Below, one piece after another: positions 49,758-60,573 of a DNA stretch of 64,000 nt. Each line of letters starts with the position of its first letter. The first letter of the stretch is position 1. The stretch comes from Xanthobacter tagetidis (GTDB lineage Bacteria; Pseudomonadota; Alphaproteobacteria; Rhizobiales; Xanthobacteraceae). Location: contig NZ_RCTF01000003.1 of assembly GCF_003667445.1 (NCBI RefSeq), positions 186,001 through 250,000 on the forward strand, in the 5' to 3' direction. The translations under genes were made by a program, and so were the position numbers. The notes under the pieces are model-generated. The model saw only the letters and a list, made by a program, of their open reading frames with translations. It was not told the origin of the DNA and made no database searches.

Positions 49758-51041
49758 TCAGGCGGGCGTGACCTCGAAGGCGCGGCTCGTCACCACCGCG
49801 CCGTCGCCCACCCGCTGGACGATGATCGGCCAGCGGCCGGGGGCGTCCGCGAGGAAGGCGACCCGCACCGTGCTCTTCGGCCCCACCGGCACGGTGTCGT
49901 GCCACCAGGGCTTCCAGCCGTCGTCCATGCCGTCGAGCAGGCGCACCGCCGTGCCCTGGATGTGCACCGAGACCGGCGCCTCCATGGTGTTGGCGAGGGT
50001 GAGCACCACGGTGCGCCCCGCCTTCACGCTGCCCACCAGCGGCGGGCCGACGGCGCTCTCGCCGATCGGCACGTCGAAGCGCGCCGCGTTCTGGAGCGGG
50101 ATCTCCTTCGGCAGCGCGTTGGGCGGCAAGGGCGGGGGCGGACCGTCCGGGGCGGTGCCGGCGGGGCCGACCGGCGCGATCACCGCGAGGCGGATCGGCT
50201 CCTGCGCGGTCTCCAGCTCGACGATGGAGACGTCCGCATCGTCGAGCGTCGCCGCCACGTCCACCCGCCCGCCGGGCGGAAGCTGGAGCCGGCCCTCCTT
50301 CAGTTCGAACGGCTCGGCCGGCTGGCCGTCCACCGCGATCACATAGGCCGCCGGGCCGCGCACCCGCACGCGCAGCATCAGCGTCGTGGCATTGATGAAG
50401 CGCAGCCGCGCCCGGCCGTCCGCCGGTCCCTGGAAGGTGGGCGAGATGGCGCCGTTGACCGGAAAGATCGGCATGCCGGTCTCGGGCGGGAACGACTGGA
50501 TGAACAGCACATGGTCGGCGGCGTAGAGCGCCGGGCCGGGCTCCTCCACCACCAGCGCGCCCGCGAGCGCGCGCCGCGCGAGCGTCGGATTGGCGGCGTG
50601 GTACCAATAGGTGCCGGCGTCCGGGGCGGTGACCGACACGGTGCCGCTCTTGCCGCCCGCCACCGGCGCCGCGGCGAGGGCGGCGCCTGCCGAGGGGCCG
50701 CGCAAGCCGTGCCAGACGAGGGCGACGTCCTCCTTCAGGCCGTTGGCGAGATCGACATTGAGCGTGCCGCCCTTCTTCAGGCGCAGCACCGGCCCCGGCA
50801 GGCCCTGGTTGAACAGCGCGAGCCGGCCGGGACCCGCGAGCTCGGGGCGCGCCGCCTCGGCGGCCGACAGCGCGACGGAGACCGGTGCCGGCACCGGCGG
50901 CGCTCCCGCAGCGGCGGCCGATGCGCCCGGCGCCTGGGCGGCCGGGGTCTGGGCGGCCGCGAGGCCGCCGGTCGCGGGAAGGAGGAGCGTGGCGGCCGCG
51001 CCCTTGAGGAGACTGCGTCGGGTGGGGCAAAGGTTGCTCAC
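49758..51041 (-). CDS. Multicopper-oxidase-fold protein with most copper ligands lost
   Basis: 427-residue exported protein with three cupredoxin-like domains. An N-terminal twin-arginine-type signal (TRRSLLKGAAATLLLPATGG) is present. Normal ligand motifs are eroded: HWHG is VWHG (ALVWHGLR), the second motif is YWYHAANP, the third-domain HPxHLHGH is replaced by VSVHIQGTAVRLL, and HCHxxxH is replaced by GRWPIIVQRVG. The trinuclear and type 1 copper sites therefore cannot be complete. It may be a structural or binding protein of the periplasm. GTG at 51041 follows GGAGAG; earlier in-frame residues are repeat DNA. Confidence 0.8.
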   Translation of the reverse strand: MSNLCPTRRSLLKGAAATLLLPATGGLAAAQTPAAQAPGASAAAAGAPPVPAPVSVALSAAEAARPELAGPGRLALFNQGLPGPVLRLKKGGTLNVDLANGLKEDVALVWHGLRGPSAGAALAAAPVAGGKSGTVSVTAPDAGTYWYHAANPTLARRALAGALVVEEPGPALYAADHVLFIQSFPPETGMPIFPVNGAISPTFQGPADGRARLRFINATTLMLRVRVRGPAAYVIAVDGQPAEPFELKEGRLQLPPGGRVDVAATLDDADVSIVELETAQEPIRLAVIAPVGPAGTAPDGPPPPLPPNALPKEIPLQNAARFDVPIGESAVGPPLVGSVKAGRTVVLTLANTMEAPVSVHIQGTAVRLLDGMDDGWKPWWHDTVPVGPKSTVRVAFLADAPGRWPIIVQRVGDGAVVTSRAFEVTPA

Positions 51042-51263
51042 GCTGGGCTCTCCGCGGCTCGTTTCGCGGACCATCTTACGGCGCCGGAAAAAGGGCAAGC
51101 GCCATTCGCTGGCCCGGCCACGCCGCCCGCGCCCACAAAGCGCCCCCATCTCCACCCGCCGCTTCGCATCAGTCCCGTCGCCGCCCGGTCCGCCTCCACC
51201 GCTCCCACCGCACGACGCCCCGTCCGCCCGCACCGCCCCAACCACCCCCACCGCCCGAACCGC

Positions 51264-51342
51264 CGTCATGCTCCGACTTGATCGGAGCATCCACGCCCCG
51301 TCGGCTGGTCCTTGGGCCCTCCGGTCAAGCCGGAGGGCGACG
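51264..51342. repeat. Double-palindrome repeat, copy B
   Basis: Two stem-loops in tandem: ATGCTCCGA/TCGGAGCAT (51268-51290, loop CTTGA) and GCCCTCCGG/CCGGAGGGC (51316-51338, loop TCAAG). The stems and the flanking GTC and GACGG match copies A and C. Confidence 0.8.
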
Positions 51343-51421
51343 GCGGGGAGAGGGGAGAGGCTGGGGAAAGGTGACAGCGGCAGGCGGCGATGGTTCTGCG
51401 CGGCGCATCGACCCCCACCGC

Positions 51422-51515
51422 CGTCATGCTCCGACTTGATCGGAGCATCCATGCCGATGTCCCCGCCTGCCTCCCGGCCGCCGGATGGGCCCTCCAGACA
51501 AGCCGGAGGGCGACG
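51422..51515. repeat. Double-palindrome repeat, copy C
   Basis: Same two-stem layout as copy B: ATGCTCCGA/TCGGAGCAT (51426-51448) and GCCCTCC/GGAGGGC (51489-51511). Between copies B and C lies about 80 bp of unrelated sequence, so the unit has been duplicated locally. Confidence 0.8.
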
Positions 51516-51824
51516 GCGGTGCAGGGCGGTAAGGGCGCCGCGGGCTGTGCGGGGACGGCATTTTCTTGCTGCGCGCGGGCGCGAGCGTGATATAAGCCGC
51601 CACTCTGATCGGCGCTCCGGCGACCGGTCTGCGCCGTTGTGCGCGCCCGGCGCCGGCCCGTCCGGCCGAAGGGCGTGCGCGGGGCGAAGCCGGGGACGGG
51701 CGAGGCCCGCGGGTCCGGGCGCGGAAATTCCACACCCGGAAATTCCTGGCGCGGATCAGTGGAATCGACCGGCCGGATGTTCCTTGCCGCGCGCCGGTTC
51801 CGGCGGGCCGGCGCGGGACTCCCA

Positions 51825-51906
51825 GCTTCGGCAGGCGTGCTTCGGCGAGCCTGGCTTCGGCAGGTCCGGCTTTGGCAAGTCCGGCTTCGGCAGGTCCAGC
51901 TTCGGC
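51825..51906. repeat. 15-bp minisatellite next to tRNA-Leu
   Basis: Five full units of about 15 bp starting GCTTCGG (for example GCTTCGGCAGGTCCG) plus a partial sixth, one unit 14 bp long. Units differ at a few positions. The array ends 33 bp before the tRNA. It is out of any supported gene. Confidence 0.75.
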
Positions 51907-51939
51907 TGACTGGCGGGCTTGGGCTGGCGGTATCGCCTG

Positions 51940-52025
51940 GCGGGCGTGGCGGAACTGGTAGACGCGCGGGATTTAGGTTCCCGTGACGATGAGTCGTGGG
52001 GGTTCGAGCCCCTCCGCCCGCACCA
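51940..52025 (+). tRNA. tRNA-Leu (anticodon TAG)
   Basis: 86-nt class II tRNA with GCGGGCG/CGCCCGC acceptor stem, long variable arm, T-loop GGTTCGAGCC, discriminator A and an encoded CCA. The anticodon loop contains ATTTAGGT, giving TAG, which reads CUA/CUN leucine codons. Confidence 0.95.
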
Positions 52026-52201
52026 TCTCGCCGGCGCATCGGTGGCGGACCTCGCCTTGGCGCGCAGCGTGCGCGCGCGGGCCGGTTTGCGGATCCCCCG
52101 CCGGGGGACAGGAATTTGAACGCGGACTGCGCCGGGCGCGGCCCCGCACAGGTTGGGACAGGACCGCGCCGGACGCGGCCAGGACAGGTGAAGGCAAGAC
52201 G

Positions 52202-53554
52202 ATGCAGGTGACCGAGACCCAAGCCGAAGGCCTCAAGCGCGCGTTCCGCGTGGTGGTTCCCGCCACCGAGCTGGACGCCAAGGCGGCGGCGCGCCTCTCC
52301 GACCTCAAGGACAAGGTCAAGCTCAACGGCTTCCGCCCGGGCAAGGTGCCGGTGGCGCACCTGAAGCGGGTCTACGGCAGGTCCGTGATGGCCGAGGTGA
52401 TCGAGCAGACCGTCACCGAGGCGAACGGCAAGATCGTCGAGGACAACGGCTTCCGTCTCGCGCTGCAGCCCAAGGTGGCGCTGCCCGAGGACCAGGACGA
52501 GGTGAAGGGCGTCATCGAGGGCGAGAAGGACCTCACCTACACCGTCGAGCTGGAGCTGCTGCCCAAGATCGAGCTGGGCAACTTCAAGGAGCTGAAGGTC
52601 GAGAAGCCGGTGGTCGAGGTGAGCGACGCCGAGGTGGACGAGACCATCGCCCGCATCGCCGACGCCAACCGCCCCTACAGCGCCAAGGCCGGCGCCGCCG
52701 CCAAGGGCGACCGCGTCAGCGTCGACTTCGTCGGCACCATGGACGGCGAGAAGTTCGAGGGCGGCTCGGGCGAGGACGTCCAGGTGGTGATCGGCTCCAA
52801 CAGCTTCATCCCCGGCTTCGAGGAGCAGCTCGAAGGCATCAATGTGGGCGAGACCCGCACCGTCACCGTCTCCTTCCCCGAGGCCTATGCCGCCCGTGCG
52901 CTCGCCGGCAAGCCGGCCTCGTTCGAGGTGACCGCCAAGGGCATCGAGGCGCCGGGCGAGCTGGTGCTCGACGACGAGTTCGCCAAGACGCTCGGCCAGG
53001 AGAGCCTCGCCAAGCTCAAGGAGCTGGTGCGCCAGCGCATCGAGAGCGAGCATGCCGGCGTCGCCCGCCAGAAGATCAAGCGCACCCTGTTGGACGCGCT
53101 CGACGCCGCGCACCAGTTCGACGTGCCCGCGGGCCTGGTCGAGCAGGAGTTCACCGGCGTGTGGGAGCAGGTGAAGCAGGACCTCGCCGCGCAGAACCGC
53201 ACCTTCGCCGACGAGGACACCACCGAGGACGAGGCGCAGGCGGAATACCGCAAGATCGCCGAGCGCCGGGTCCGCCTCGGCCTGGTCCTTGCGGAAATCG
53301 GCGAGCGCAACAATATCCAGGTCTCCGACGACGAAGTGACTCGCGCCGTTGTCGAGCGCGCGCGTCAGTTCCCCGGCCAGGAGCAGCAGGTGTGGGACTA
53401 TTATCGCCGCAATCCCCAGGCGATGGCGTCCGTGCGTGCGCCCCTGTTCGAGGAGAAGGTGGTCGACTTCCTGCTGGAGCTCGCCGACGTGACCGAGAAG
53501 AAGGTCACCAAGGAAGAGCTCTACAAGGAAGACGAGGACGAGAAGGCGGCCTGA
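52202..53554 (+). CDS. tig: Trigger factor
   Basis: 450-residue ribosome-bound chaperone and peptidyl-prolyl isomerase that receives nascent chains. The N-terminal domain has the ribosome-binding motif GFRPGKVP (about residue 43). The central FKBP-type domain (about 155-235) includes [20 protein letters not shown], and the C-terminal helical domain ends in a Lys/Glu-rich tail. The start is ATG at 52202 after GTGAAGG. It precedes clpP and clpX in the conserved chaperone-protease cluster. Confidence 0.97.
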   Translation: MQVTETQAEGLKRAFRVVVPATELDAKAAARLSDLKDKVKLNGFRPGKVPVAHLKRVYGRSVMAEVIEQTVTEANGKIVEDNGFRLALQPKVALPEDQDEVKGVIEGEKDLTYTVELELLPKIELGNFKELKVEKPVVEVSDAEVDETIARIADANRPYSAKAGAAAKGDRVSVDFVGTMDGEKFEGGSGEDVQVVIGSNSFIPGFEEQLEGINVGETRTVTVSFPEAYAARALAGKPASFEVTAKGIEAPGELVLDDEFAKTLGQESLAKLKELVRQRIESEHAGVARQKIKRTLLDALDAAHQFDVPAGLVEQEFTGVWEQVKQDLAAQNRTFADEDTTEDEAQAEYRKIAERRVRLGLVLAEIGERNNIQVSDDEVTRAVVERARQFPGQEQQVWDYYRRNPQAMASVRAPLFEEKVVDFLLELADVTEKKVTKEELYKEDEDEKAA

Positions 53555-53633
53555 TTCCCCTCGGGCCGGCTTCGCTGAACTTGCGAACGCGCGCGGCGGA
53601 TCTGTCCCTCCGCCCGCGCCCCGAGGATTAGAA

Positions 53634-54269
53634 ATGCGCGATCCCGTCGATACTTATATGAATTACCTCATCCCTATGGTGGTCGAGCAGACCAACCGGG
53701 GCGAGCGCTCGTACGACATTTTCTCGCGCCTCCTGAAGGAGCGCATCCTGTTTCTGACCGGCCCGGTCGAGGACGGCATGGCCACGCTCGCGGTGGCCCA
53801 GCTCCTGTTCCTGGAGGCGGACAATCCGAAGAAGGAAATCTCGATGTACATCAACTCCCCCGGGGGAGTGGTGACGTCGGGCCTCGCGATCTACGACACC
53901 ATGCAGTTCATCAAGCCGGCGGTGTCGACGCTGTGCATCGGCCAGGCCGCCTCCATGGGCTCGCTGCTGCTCACGGCGGGCGAGAAGGGCATGCGCTTCG
54001 CGCTCCCCAACGCGCGAATCATGGTGCACCAGCCCTCGGGCGGCTTCCAGGGCCAGGTGACGGACATCATGCTCCACGCCCAGGAGATTCTCAGCCTGAA
54101 GAAGCGGCTGAATGAAATCTATGTGAAGCACACCGGCCAGCCGTTCGAGGCGATCGAGAACGCGCTTGAGCGTGACAACTTCATGACCTCCGAGGCCGCC
54201 AAGGAGTTCGGGCTGATCGATTCGGTGATCGACAAGCGCCCGACCGACGAGGCCGCCAAGGCCGCCTGA
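53634..54269 (+). CDS. clpP: ATP-dependent Clp protease proteolytic subunit
   Basis: 211-residue serine protease forming the tetradecameric chamber used by ClpX and ClpA. Triad residues are Ser107 ([11 protein letters not shown]), His132 ([11 protein letters not shown]) and Asp181 (LERDNFM). N-terminal residues are the usual propeptide region. It is downstream of tig and upstream of clpX; a hairpin follows at 54321. Confidence 0.98.
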   Translation: MRDPVDTYMNYLIPMVVEQTNRGERSYDIFSRLLKERILFLTGPVEDGMATLAVAQLLFLEADNPKKEISMYINSPGGVVTSGLAIYDTMQFIKPAVSTLCIGQAASMGSLLLTAGEKGMRFALPNARIMVHQPSGGFQGQVTDIMLHAQEILSLKKRLNEIYVKHTGQPFEAIENALERDNFMTSEAAKEFGLIDSVIDKRPTDEAAKAA

Positions 54270-54731
54270 GTGCGGCCAGGCTGAAGCTCGTCGCACCACA
54301 GACCGGCAGGTTCACGAACGGCCGCGCCCCAACGGGCGCGGCGGCACGCCGCATGCGGGCGGAATTCGCGCTTGCGTGCAGTGCAAGATCGCGCTTGCAT
54401 GGTCCATAGCCGGCATCGACACGTCGCGTCGTCGGCCTCCCCCGCTCAGCGTCGAGGGGCTGCGCCGCGACGGTGCCCAAGGTTCGGGCCGATGCCGGGA
54501 ACGATGCGGACCGGGTGCGCGGCGGCACTCCTTGTTATCCGGAAGCACGACCTTCCGGGGGAAACCCTGCCGTCTGCCTTGATCGTGTCGCCAGAGGGTG
54601 GTTGGCTCAGGCTGACCGCAATGAAGGAATGCGGGATTGGCGAGCTTCTTGCTTGGTCCAATCCCCAATCGGGTCCGTAGGAAGGGGACGCGCACGCGCC
54701 GCCGAAACCGCCGGACCGCAGGAGACGTGAG
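54270..54731. other. 462-bp region between clpP and clpX
   Basis: Holds the clpP 3' hairpin at 54321-54342 and then the clpX promoter region, with AT-richer sequence from about 54560. No gene and no clear sigma-32 site were recognised. Confidence 0.5.
54321..54342 (+). terminator. Hairpin downstream of clpP
   Basis: A 9-bp GC-rich stem GCCGCGCCC/GGGCGCGGC with CAAC loop, 52 bp after the clpP stop. It has no T-tract, so it may be a weak or processing terminator. Confidence 0.5.
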
Positions 54732-56000
<1,269 letters not shown>

Positions 56001-56405
56001 CGCCCTCGGGCCCACCGTGCATCCCCGCATGACGTGCGCGGGGCAGGCGGGCGCTTGGGACGAGACGGCGGGCGCGACGGGCGACCGGCTGAGGGCCGGC
56101 CGTCGCCGCGCCGCCACCCCCGCGCCCGCGCGGCGCGGGGCTGGGCGCCGGGCGGGATGCGCCCCCGTCCCGCCCTTGAAATGGGTCGGTAGCCTCTCCA
56201 TCTTCGTTTCGAAAGTTCCGGTCTCGGGGCTCGAAGATCGTGTCTCCAGCGGCCCGGAGCACGCGCCGCTCGGCCTGCAGCGCAGGCAGAGCGGACCACG
56301 CGTTCTCCCTCAAAACCGCGTCAGCATTGAAAATCGACACCCGTCTCCGGCCGCGTGCACGCGCGGCAGCGTTTTCGCGTGTGCAGCTTCTGAAAGGATT
56401 GCCCA
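56001..56405. other. 405-bp region between clpX and lon
   Basis: GC-rich dyad-prone sequence to about 56170, then an AT-richer segment from 56190 containing the expected lon promoter. No gene and no confident promoter were identified. Confidence 0.5.
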
Positions 56406-58832
56406 ATGACGAGCCCGAAGCCGCGTCCCCCGCTCGTTGCCGGAGTGTCTCAGACCTTCCCGGTGCTTCCGCTGCGGGACATCGTCGTCTTCCCGCACAT
56501 GATCGTTCCCCTGTTCGTGGGCCGCGAGAAGTCGATCCGTGCCCTGGAAGAGGTGATGCGCGGCGACACCTACATCCTGCTCGCCACCCAGGAGAATGCC
56601 TCGGATGACGATCCGGCGGCCGACGCCATCTACCGCGTCGGCACACTGGCGACCGTCCTCCAGCTTCTCAAGCTGCCCGACGGCACCGTGAAGGTGCTGG
56701 TGGAGGGCGTCAGCCGCGCCCAGGTGGTGAAGTACACCGAGCGCGCCGACCTCTACGAGGCCGAGGCCATCACGCTGTCCGACGAGGAGGGCGACGCGGT
56801 GGAGGCCGAGGCGCTCGCGCGCTCGGTGGTCAACGAGTTCGAGAACTATGTGAAGCTCAACAAGAAGGTGTCGCCCGAGGTGGTGGGTGTCGTCGGCCAG
56901 ATCGACGACCACTCCAAGCTCGCCGACACCATCGCCTCCCATCTCGCGGTGAAGATCCCCGAGAAGCAGCTGGTGCTGGAGACCGTGAAGGTCGCCGACC
57001 GGCTGGAGAAGGTGCTCGGCCTGATGGAGAGCGAGATCTCCGTCCTGCAGGTGGAGAAGCGCATCCGCACCCGCGTCAAGCGGCAGATGGAGAAGACCCA
57101 GCGCGAGTACTACCTCAACGAGCAGATGAAGGCGATCCAGAAGGAGCTGGGCGACGAGGAGGGCCGCGACGACCTGCAGGAGCTGGAGGACCGCATCAAG
57201 CGGACCAAGCTCACCAAGGAGGCGCGCGAGAAGGCCACCCACGAGCTGAAGAAGCTGCGCCAGATGTCGCCCATGTCGGCCGAGGCCACCGTGGTGCGCA
57301 ACTATCTGGACTGGCTGCTGTCGATCCCGTGGGGCGTGAAGAGCAAGGTCAAGAAGGACCTCTCCTTCGCCCAGGAGATCCTCGACACGGATCACTACGG
57401 CCTCGACAAGGTCAAGGAGCGCATCGTCGAGTATCTCGCCGTGCAGAGCCGCGCCAACAAGCTCACCGGGCCGATCCTGTGCCTCGTCGGGCCTCCGGGC
57501 GTCGGCAAGACCTCGCTCGGCAAGTCCATCGCCAAGGCGACGGGCCGCGAGTTCGTGCGCGTGGCGCTGGGCGGCGTGCGCGACGAGGCGGAGATCCGCG
57601 GCCACCGGCGGACCTATATCGGCTCCATGCCGGGCAAGGTCATCCAGTCCATGCGCAAGGCCAAGAAGTCGAACCCGCTCTTCCTTTTGGACGAGATCGA
57701 CAAGATGGGCGCCGACTTCCGCGGCGACCCGTCCTCGGCCCTGCTCGAAGTGCTGGACCCGGAGCAGAACCACACCTTCAACGACCACTATCTTGAGGTC
57801 GACTACGACCTCTCGAACGTGATGTTCGTGACCACGGCGAACACGCTGAACATCCCGCCGGCCCTTCTGGACCGCATGGAGGTGATCCGCATCGCCGGCT
57901 ACACCGAGGACGAGAAGGCGGAGATCGCGCGCAAGCACCTGATCCCCAACGCCATCGCCAAGCACGGCCTCGGTCCGAAGGAGTGGACCATCGACGACGA
58001 GGCGCTCATGACCCTCATCCGCCGCTACACGCGGGAGGCGGGCGTGCGCAACCTGGAGCGCGAGATCTCCACCCTCGCCCGCAAGGCGGTGAAGGAGCTC
58101 GTGGTCTCCAAGAAGAAGACCGTGAAGGTGACGGCGAAGAACCTCGAGGACTTCCTCGGCGTGCCCCGCTATCGCTACGGCGAGGCGGAGATGGAGGACC
58201 AGGTGGGCGTCGTCACCGGCCTCGCCTGGACCGAGGTGGGCGGCGAACTGCTCACCATCGAGGGCCTGATGATGCCCGGCAAGGGCAAGATGACGGTCAC
58301 CGGCAACCTGCGCGACGTGATGAAGGAGAGCATCTCCGCGGCGGCGTCCTACGTGCGCTCGCGGGCGGTGGACTTCGGCATCGAGCCGCCTCTGTTCGAG
58401 CGGCGCGACATCCACGTCCACGTTCCCGAGGGGGCGACCCCGAAGGACGGGCCTTCGGCGGGCGTCGCCATGGCCACCGCCATCGTCTCGGTGATGACCG
58501 GCATCCCGGTGCGCCGCGACGTGGCGATGACGGGCGAGATCACGCTGCGCGGCCGGGTGCTGCCCATCGGCGGCCTCAAGGAGAAGCTGCTCGCGGCCCT
58601 CAGGGGCGGCATCAAGCGGGTGCTGATCCCCGAGGAGAACGCCAAGGACCTGGCGGACATCCCGGCCAACGTGAAGAACGCGCTGGAGGTGATTCCGGTC
58701 TCGCGCATGGACGAGGTGCTCGGCTACGCGCTGGTGCGCCGTCCGGAGCCCATCACCTGGGAGGAGCGGCCGGTCAACGCGCCCGAACCTCCGGTGGCGG
58801 AAGAGGAGACCCCCGGCGTGGTCGCTCACTGA
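56406..58832 (+). CDS. lon: ATP-dependent protease Lon
   Basis: 808-residue AAA+ protease that degrades damaged and regulatory proteins. The N-terminal LON domain begins [20 protein letters not shown]. Walker [14 protein letters not shown] lies near residue 362. The Ser-Lys dyad is in [11 protein letters not shown] (about residue 683) and [14 protein letters not shown] (about 726). It ends at the usual length and is followed by a strong terminator and hupB. Confidence 0.98.
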   Translation: MTSPKPRPPLVAGVSQTFPVLPLRDIVVFPHMIVPLFVGREKSIRALEEVMRGDTYILLATQENASDDDPAADAIYRVGTLATVLQLLKLPDGTVKVLVEGVSRAQVVKYTERADLYEAEAITLSDEEGDAVEAEALARSVVNEFENYVKLNKKVSPEVVGVVGQIDDHSKLADTIASHLAVKIPEKQLVLETVKVADRLEKVLGLMESEISVLQVEKRIRTRVKRQMEKTQREYYLNEQMKAIQKELGDEEGRDDLQELEDRIKRTKLTKEAREKATHELKKLRQMSPMSAEATVVRNYLDWLLSIPWGVKSKVKKDLSFAQEILDTDHYGLDKVKERIVEYLAVQSRANKLTGPILCLVGPPGVGKTSLGKSIAKATGREFVRVALGGVRDEAEIRGHRRTYIGSMPGKVIQSMRKAKKSNPLFLLDEIDKMGADFRGDPSSALLEVLDPEQNHTFNDHYLEVDYDLSNVMFVTTANTLNIPPALLDRMEVIRIAGYTEDEKAEIARKHLIPNAIAKHGLGPKEWTIDDEALMTLIRRYTREAGVRNLEREISTLARKAVKELVVSKKKTVKVTAKNLEDFLGVPRYRYGEAEMEDQVGVVTGLAWTEVGGELLTIEGLMMPGKGKMTVTGNLRDVMKESISAAASYVRSRAVDFGIEPPLFERRDIHVHVPEGATPKDGPSAGVAMATAIVSVMTGIPVRRDVAMTGEITLRGRVLPIGGLKEKLLAALRGGIKRVLIPEENAKDLADIPANVKNALEVIPVSRMDEVLGYALVRRPEPITWEERPVNAPEPPVAEEETPGVVAH

Positions 58833-58858
58833 GCGATTTCAAAGGGTTAAGTGATGTG

Positions 58859-58897
58859 ACGGGGCGGCGCGCACCACGCGCCGCCCCGTTTCTTTTC
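58859..58897 (+). terminator. Intrinsic terminator of lon
   Basis: A perfect 13-bp stem ACGGGGCGGCGCG/CGCGCCGCCCCGT with CACCA loop, then TTTCTTTT. It starts 27 bp after the lon stop and separates lon from hupB. Confidence 0.92.
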
Positions 58898-59044
58898 GCA
58901 CCCGCACATGCGGAAATCGTGCACTGGTGCGGGTTTGTCGTCGATGACGCTTGCAAAAGCCGCATTTTCCGTGAAGCTTCGCGCCGATCGCCTAGGGCTC
59001 GAACCCGCGCGATTCGAGTGTATTCAACGGAAGGGAATGGTCAG

Positions 59045-59323
59045 ATGACCACCAAGAACGAACTGATCGCCGCGGTGGCTGAAGAGGCCAAGCTGACGAA
59101 GACGGCCGCGGCTGCGGCGGTGGACGCCACCTTCGACATCATCGCCAAGGCGCTCAAGCAGGGCGAGGAAGTCAAGCTGATCGGCTTCGGCAGCTTCTCG
59201 GTGGTGAAGCGTGCCGCCCGTGAAGGCCGCAACCCGCGCACCGGCAAGCCGGTGAAGATCAAGGCGTCGAAGGCGCCGAAGTTCACCCCCGGCAAGGGTC
59301 TCAAGGAAGCCGTCAACGGCTGA
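59045..59323 (+). CDS. hupB: DNA-binding protein HU
   Basis: 92-residue histone-like protein. The HU signature GFGSFSVVKRAAREGRNPRT, with the DNA-intercalating Pro region NPRTGKPVKI, and the helical N-terminus MTTKNELIAAVAEEAKLTK are present. Dimers bend and compact DNA. Following lon is the conserved order. The ATG at 59045 follows GGAAGGGAA. Confidence 0.97.
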   Translation: MTTKNELIAAVAEEAKLTKTAAAAAVDATFDIIAKALKQGEEVKLIGFGSFSVVKRAAREGRNPRTGKPVKIKASKAPKFTPGKGLKEAVNG

Positions 59324-59364
59324 GGCTCCGCGCGGTCAGATCCCCTGATCTGACGCACGTTGCA

Positions 59365-59404
59365 CGCGTTGCGCGCCGCCCCTACGGGCCTGGCGCGCAA
59401 CGCG
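59365..59404 (+). terminator. Large hairpin downstream of hupB
   Basis: A perfect 13-bp outer stem CGCGTTGCGCGCC/GGCGCGCAACGCG encloses a 4-bp inner stem GCCC/GGGC. It starts 41 bp after the hupB stop. No T-tract follows, so efficiency is uncertain. Confidence 0.65.
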
Positions 59405-59565
59405 GCAACAGCAAGTATCCCGCTTCCCGCATCCCCCTGCACATCTCCCGCTGGCATCTTCTGATCGGCGCACCGCTCATCGGCATTTGCCGGGCGCGTC
59501 CCAGTCATCCACGCGGGAGCCGCCGAGCCCGACATCTCAGGATGGTTTGCAGCCGCCGGGCGTGG

Positions 59566-59588
59566 ATGCCCGGCACAAGGCCGGGCAT
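59566..59588. repeat. Rhizobium-type palindromic repeat (ATGCCCGGC stem)
   Basis: 9-bp stem ATGCCCGGC/GCCGGGCAT with loop ACAAG, flanked by GTGG and GACGG. The stem architecture (9 bp, 5-base loop, GACGG flank) is the same as that of copies A-C, with CCGG in place of TCCG. It probably belongs to the same element superfamily. Confidence 0.8.
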
Positions 59589-59695
59589 GACGGCGCGGGG
59601 CGCGTGCGGCCGATCTCGGCGCATGGCATGGCTGGCCGCGCCTTGCGGTGCGATGCCGCCGTCCTCGGCGCCCTCAGAGCGCATCGCTGCGCCGC

Positions 59696-60508
59696 TCATC
59701 CTCCCGCCGCCGACAGCCCTTCGGCCGCCGCCAGCAGCTTCTCCAGCAGGTCGCCCTCCAGCGCCGCGCGCGAGGTGCGCCCGAGATTGGTGCTGAGATT
59801 GAGCGCGGCGACCACGGTGCCGTCCGCGTCGCGGATCGGCGCGGCGATGCCGCACGCGCCCGGCTCCAGCTCCTCGCTCACAAGCGCCCAGCCCTGCGCC
59901 TTCACGCGGGCGATCTCCGCCATCAGGTCGGCGATGCCGGTGAGGGTCTGCCCGGTATAGGCCGGCCGCTCCGTGCCTTCGAGCAGCGCCCGGAGCGCAT
60001 CCGGCGCCGGCTGGGTCAGCAGCACCCGCCCCATGGAGGTGCAGAAGGCCGGCAGGCGGCTGCCCACCGAGAGCCGGTTGCGCAGGATGCGCGCCACGTC
60101 CGCCCGCGCCACGAACGTCACCTCGGCGCCGTCGAGCACGGAGACCGCCACCGTCTCGTTGGTGGCCGCCGAGAGCGCCTCCACCACCGGGCGGGCGCGC
60201 TCGGCGATGTCGAGCGACGAGAGATAGGAATAGCCGAGCCGCAGCACCCGCGAGGTGAGGGAGAACCGCCCGTCCGCGCTCTGCCGGGCAAGGCCGAGGG
60301 CGACCAGCGTCAGCAGCATGCGCCGCGCGCCGGCGCGCGGCAGCCCGGTGCGCTGGGCCGCCTGGGCCATGGTGAGCCCGCCGTCCGCGCCCTCGAACGC
60401 CGACATCACCGCCAGCCCCTTGGCGAAGGCCTCCACGAAGCCGTCGCCGCCCTTCGGCCAGGCGGCGATGTCGGCGGCGGTCCAGAGCTGCTTCACAGCC
60501 GCCTCCAT
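59696..60508 (-). CDS. IclR-family transcriptional regulator
   Basis: 270-residue regulator. The helix-turn-helix (about residues 30-90) includes LTMAQAAQRTGLPRAGARRM, and the C-terminal ligand-binding domain (about 105-262) has GYSYLSSLDIAERARPVVEAL. IclR proteins often respond to aromatic or carboxylic acids. The ATG at 60508 follows AGAGGGA. It is divergent from a TctC-type binding protein and an M24 peptidase homologue, with repeated operator-like sequences between them. Confidence 0.93.
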   Translation of the reverse strand: MEAAVKQLWTAADIAAWPKGGDGFVEAFAKGLAVMSAFEGADGGLTMAQAAQRTGLPRAGARRMLLTLVALGLARQSADGRFSLTSRVLRLGYSYLSSLDIAERARPVVEALSAATNETVAVSVLDGAEVTFVARADVARILRNRLSVGSRLPAFCTSMGRVLLTQPAPDALRALLEGTERPAYTGQTLTGIADLMAEIARVKAQGWALVSEELEPGACGIAAPIRDADGTVVAALNLSTNLGRTSRAALEGDLLEKLLAAAEGLSAAGG

Positions 60509-60519
60509 TCCCTCTAAGA

Positions 60520-60554
60520 TGTTCGTACATCGATCATATGTTCGTACAACGAAC
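60520..60554. promoter_or_regulatory. Candidate IclR operator region
   Basis: TGTTCGTAC occurs at 60520-60528 and again at 60539-60547, 19 bp apart. The second copy is the left half of a palindrome GTTCGT-ACA-ACGAAC (60540-60554). The sites lie in the 65-bp gap between the IclR gene and its divergent neighbour. Regulator assignment is by position. Confidence 0.75.
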
Positions 60555-60573
60555 AAATCAAGGGAGAGTGCTC

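Larger units (their letters stand above)
51042..51939. other. 898-bp repeat-rich gap before tRNA-Leu
   Basis: No gene recognised. It contains two copies of a double-palindrome repeat (51264-51342 and 51422-51515), Pro/Arg-rich spurious frames, and a 15-bp tandem array (51825-51906). The tRNA-Leu begins immediately after. The long frames on either strand are repeat-driven and lack family similarity. Confidence 0.7.
59324..59695. other. 372-bp region between hupB and the IclR gene
   Basis: Contains the hupB hairpin (59365-59404) and a Rhizobium-type palindromic repeat (59566-59588). The sequence after 59420 has no gene and is the left edge of an apparently inserted metabolic block. Confidence 0.6.

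Noticed and set aside
51042..51452. N-terminal extension of the multicopper-oxidase-like gene into the upstream region
   Set aside because: The extension is encoded by the palindromic repeats (MLRSSRSMT-type translation) and precedes the signal peptide.
51266..51515. CRISPR-like spaced repeats
   Set aside because: Only two units, each a pair of palindromes with unequal spacing; this fits a dispersed repeat and not a CRISPR array.
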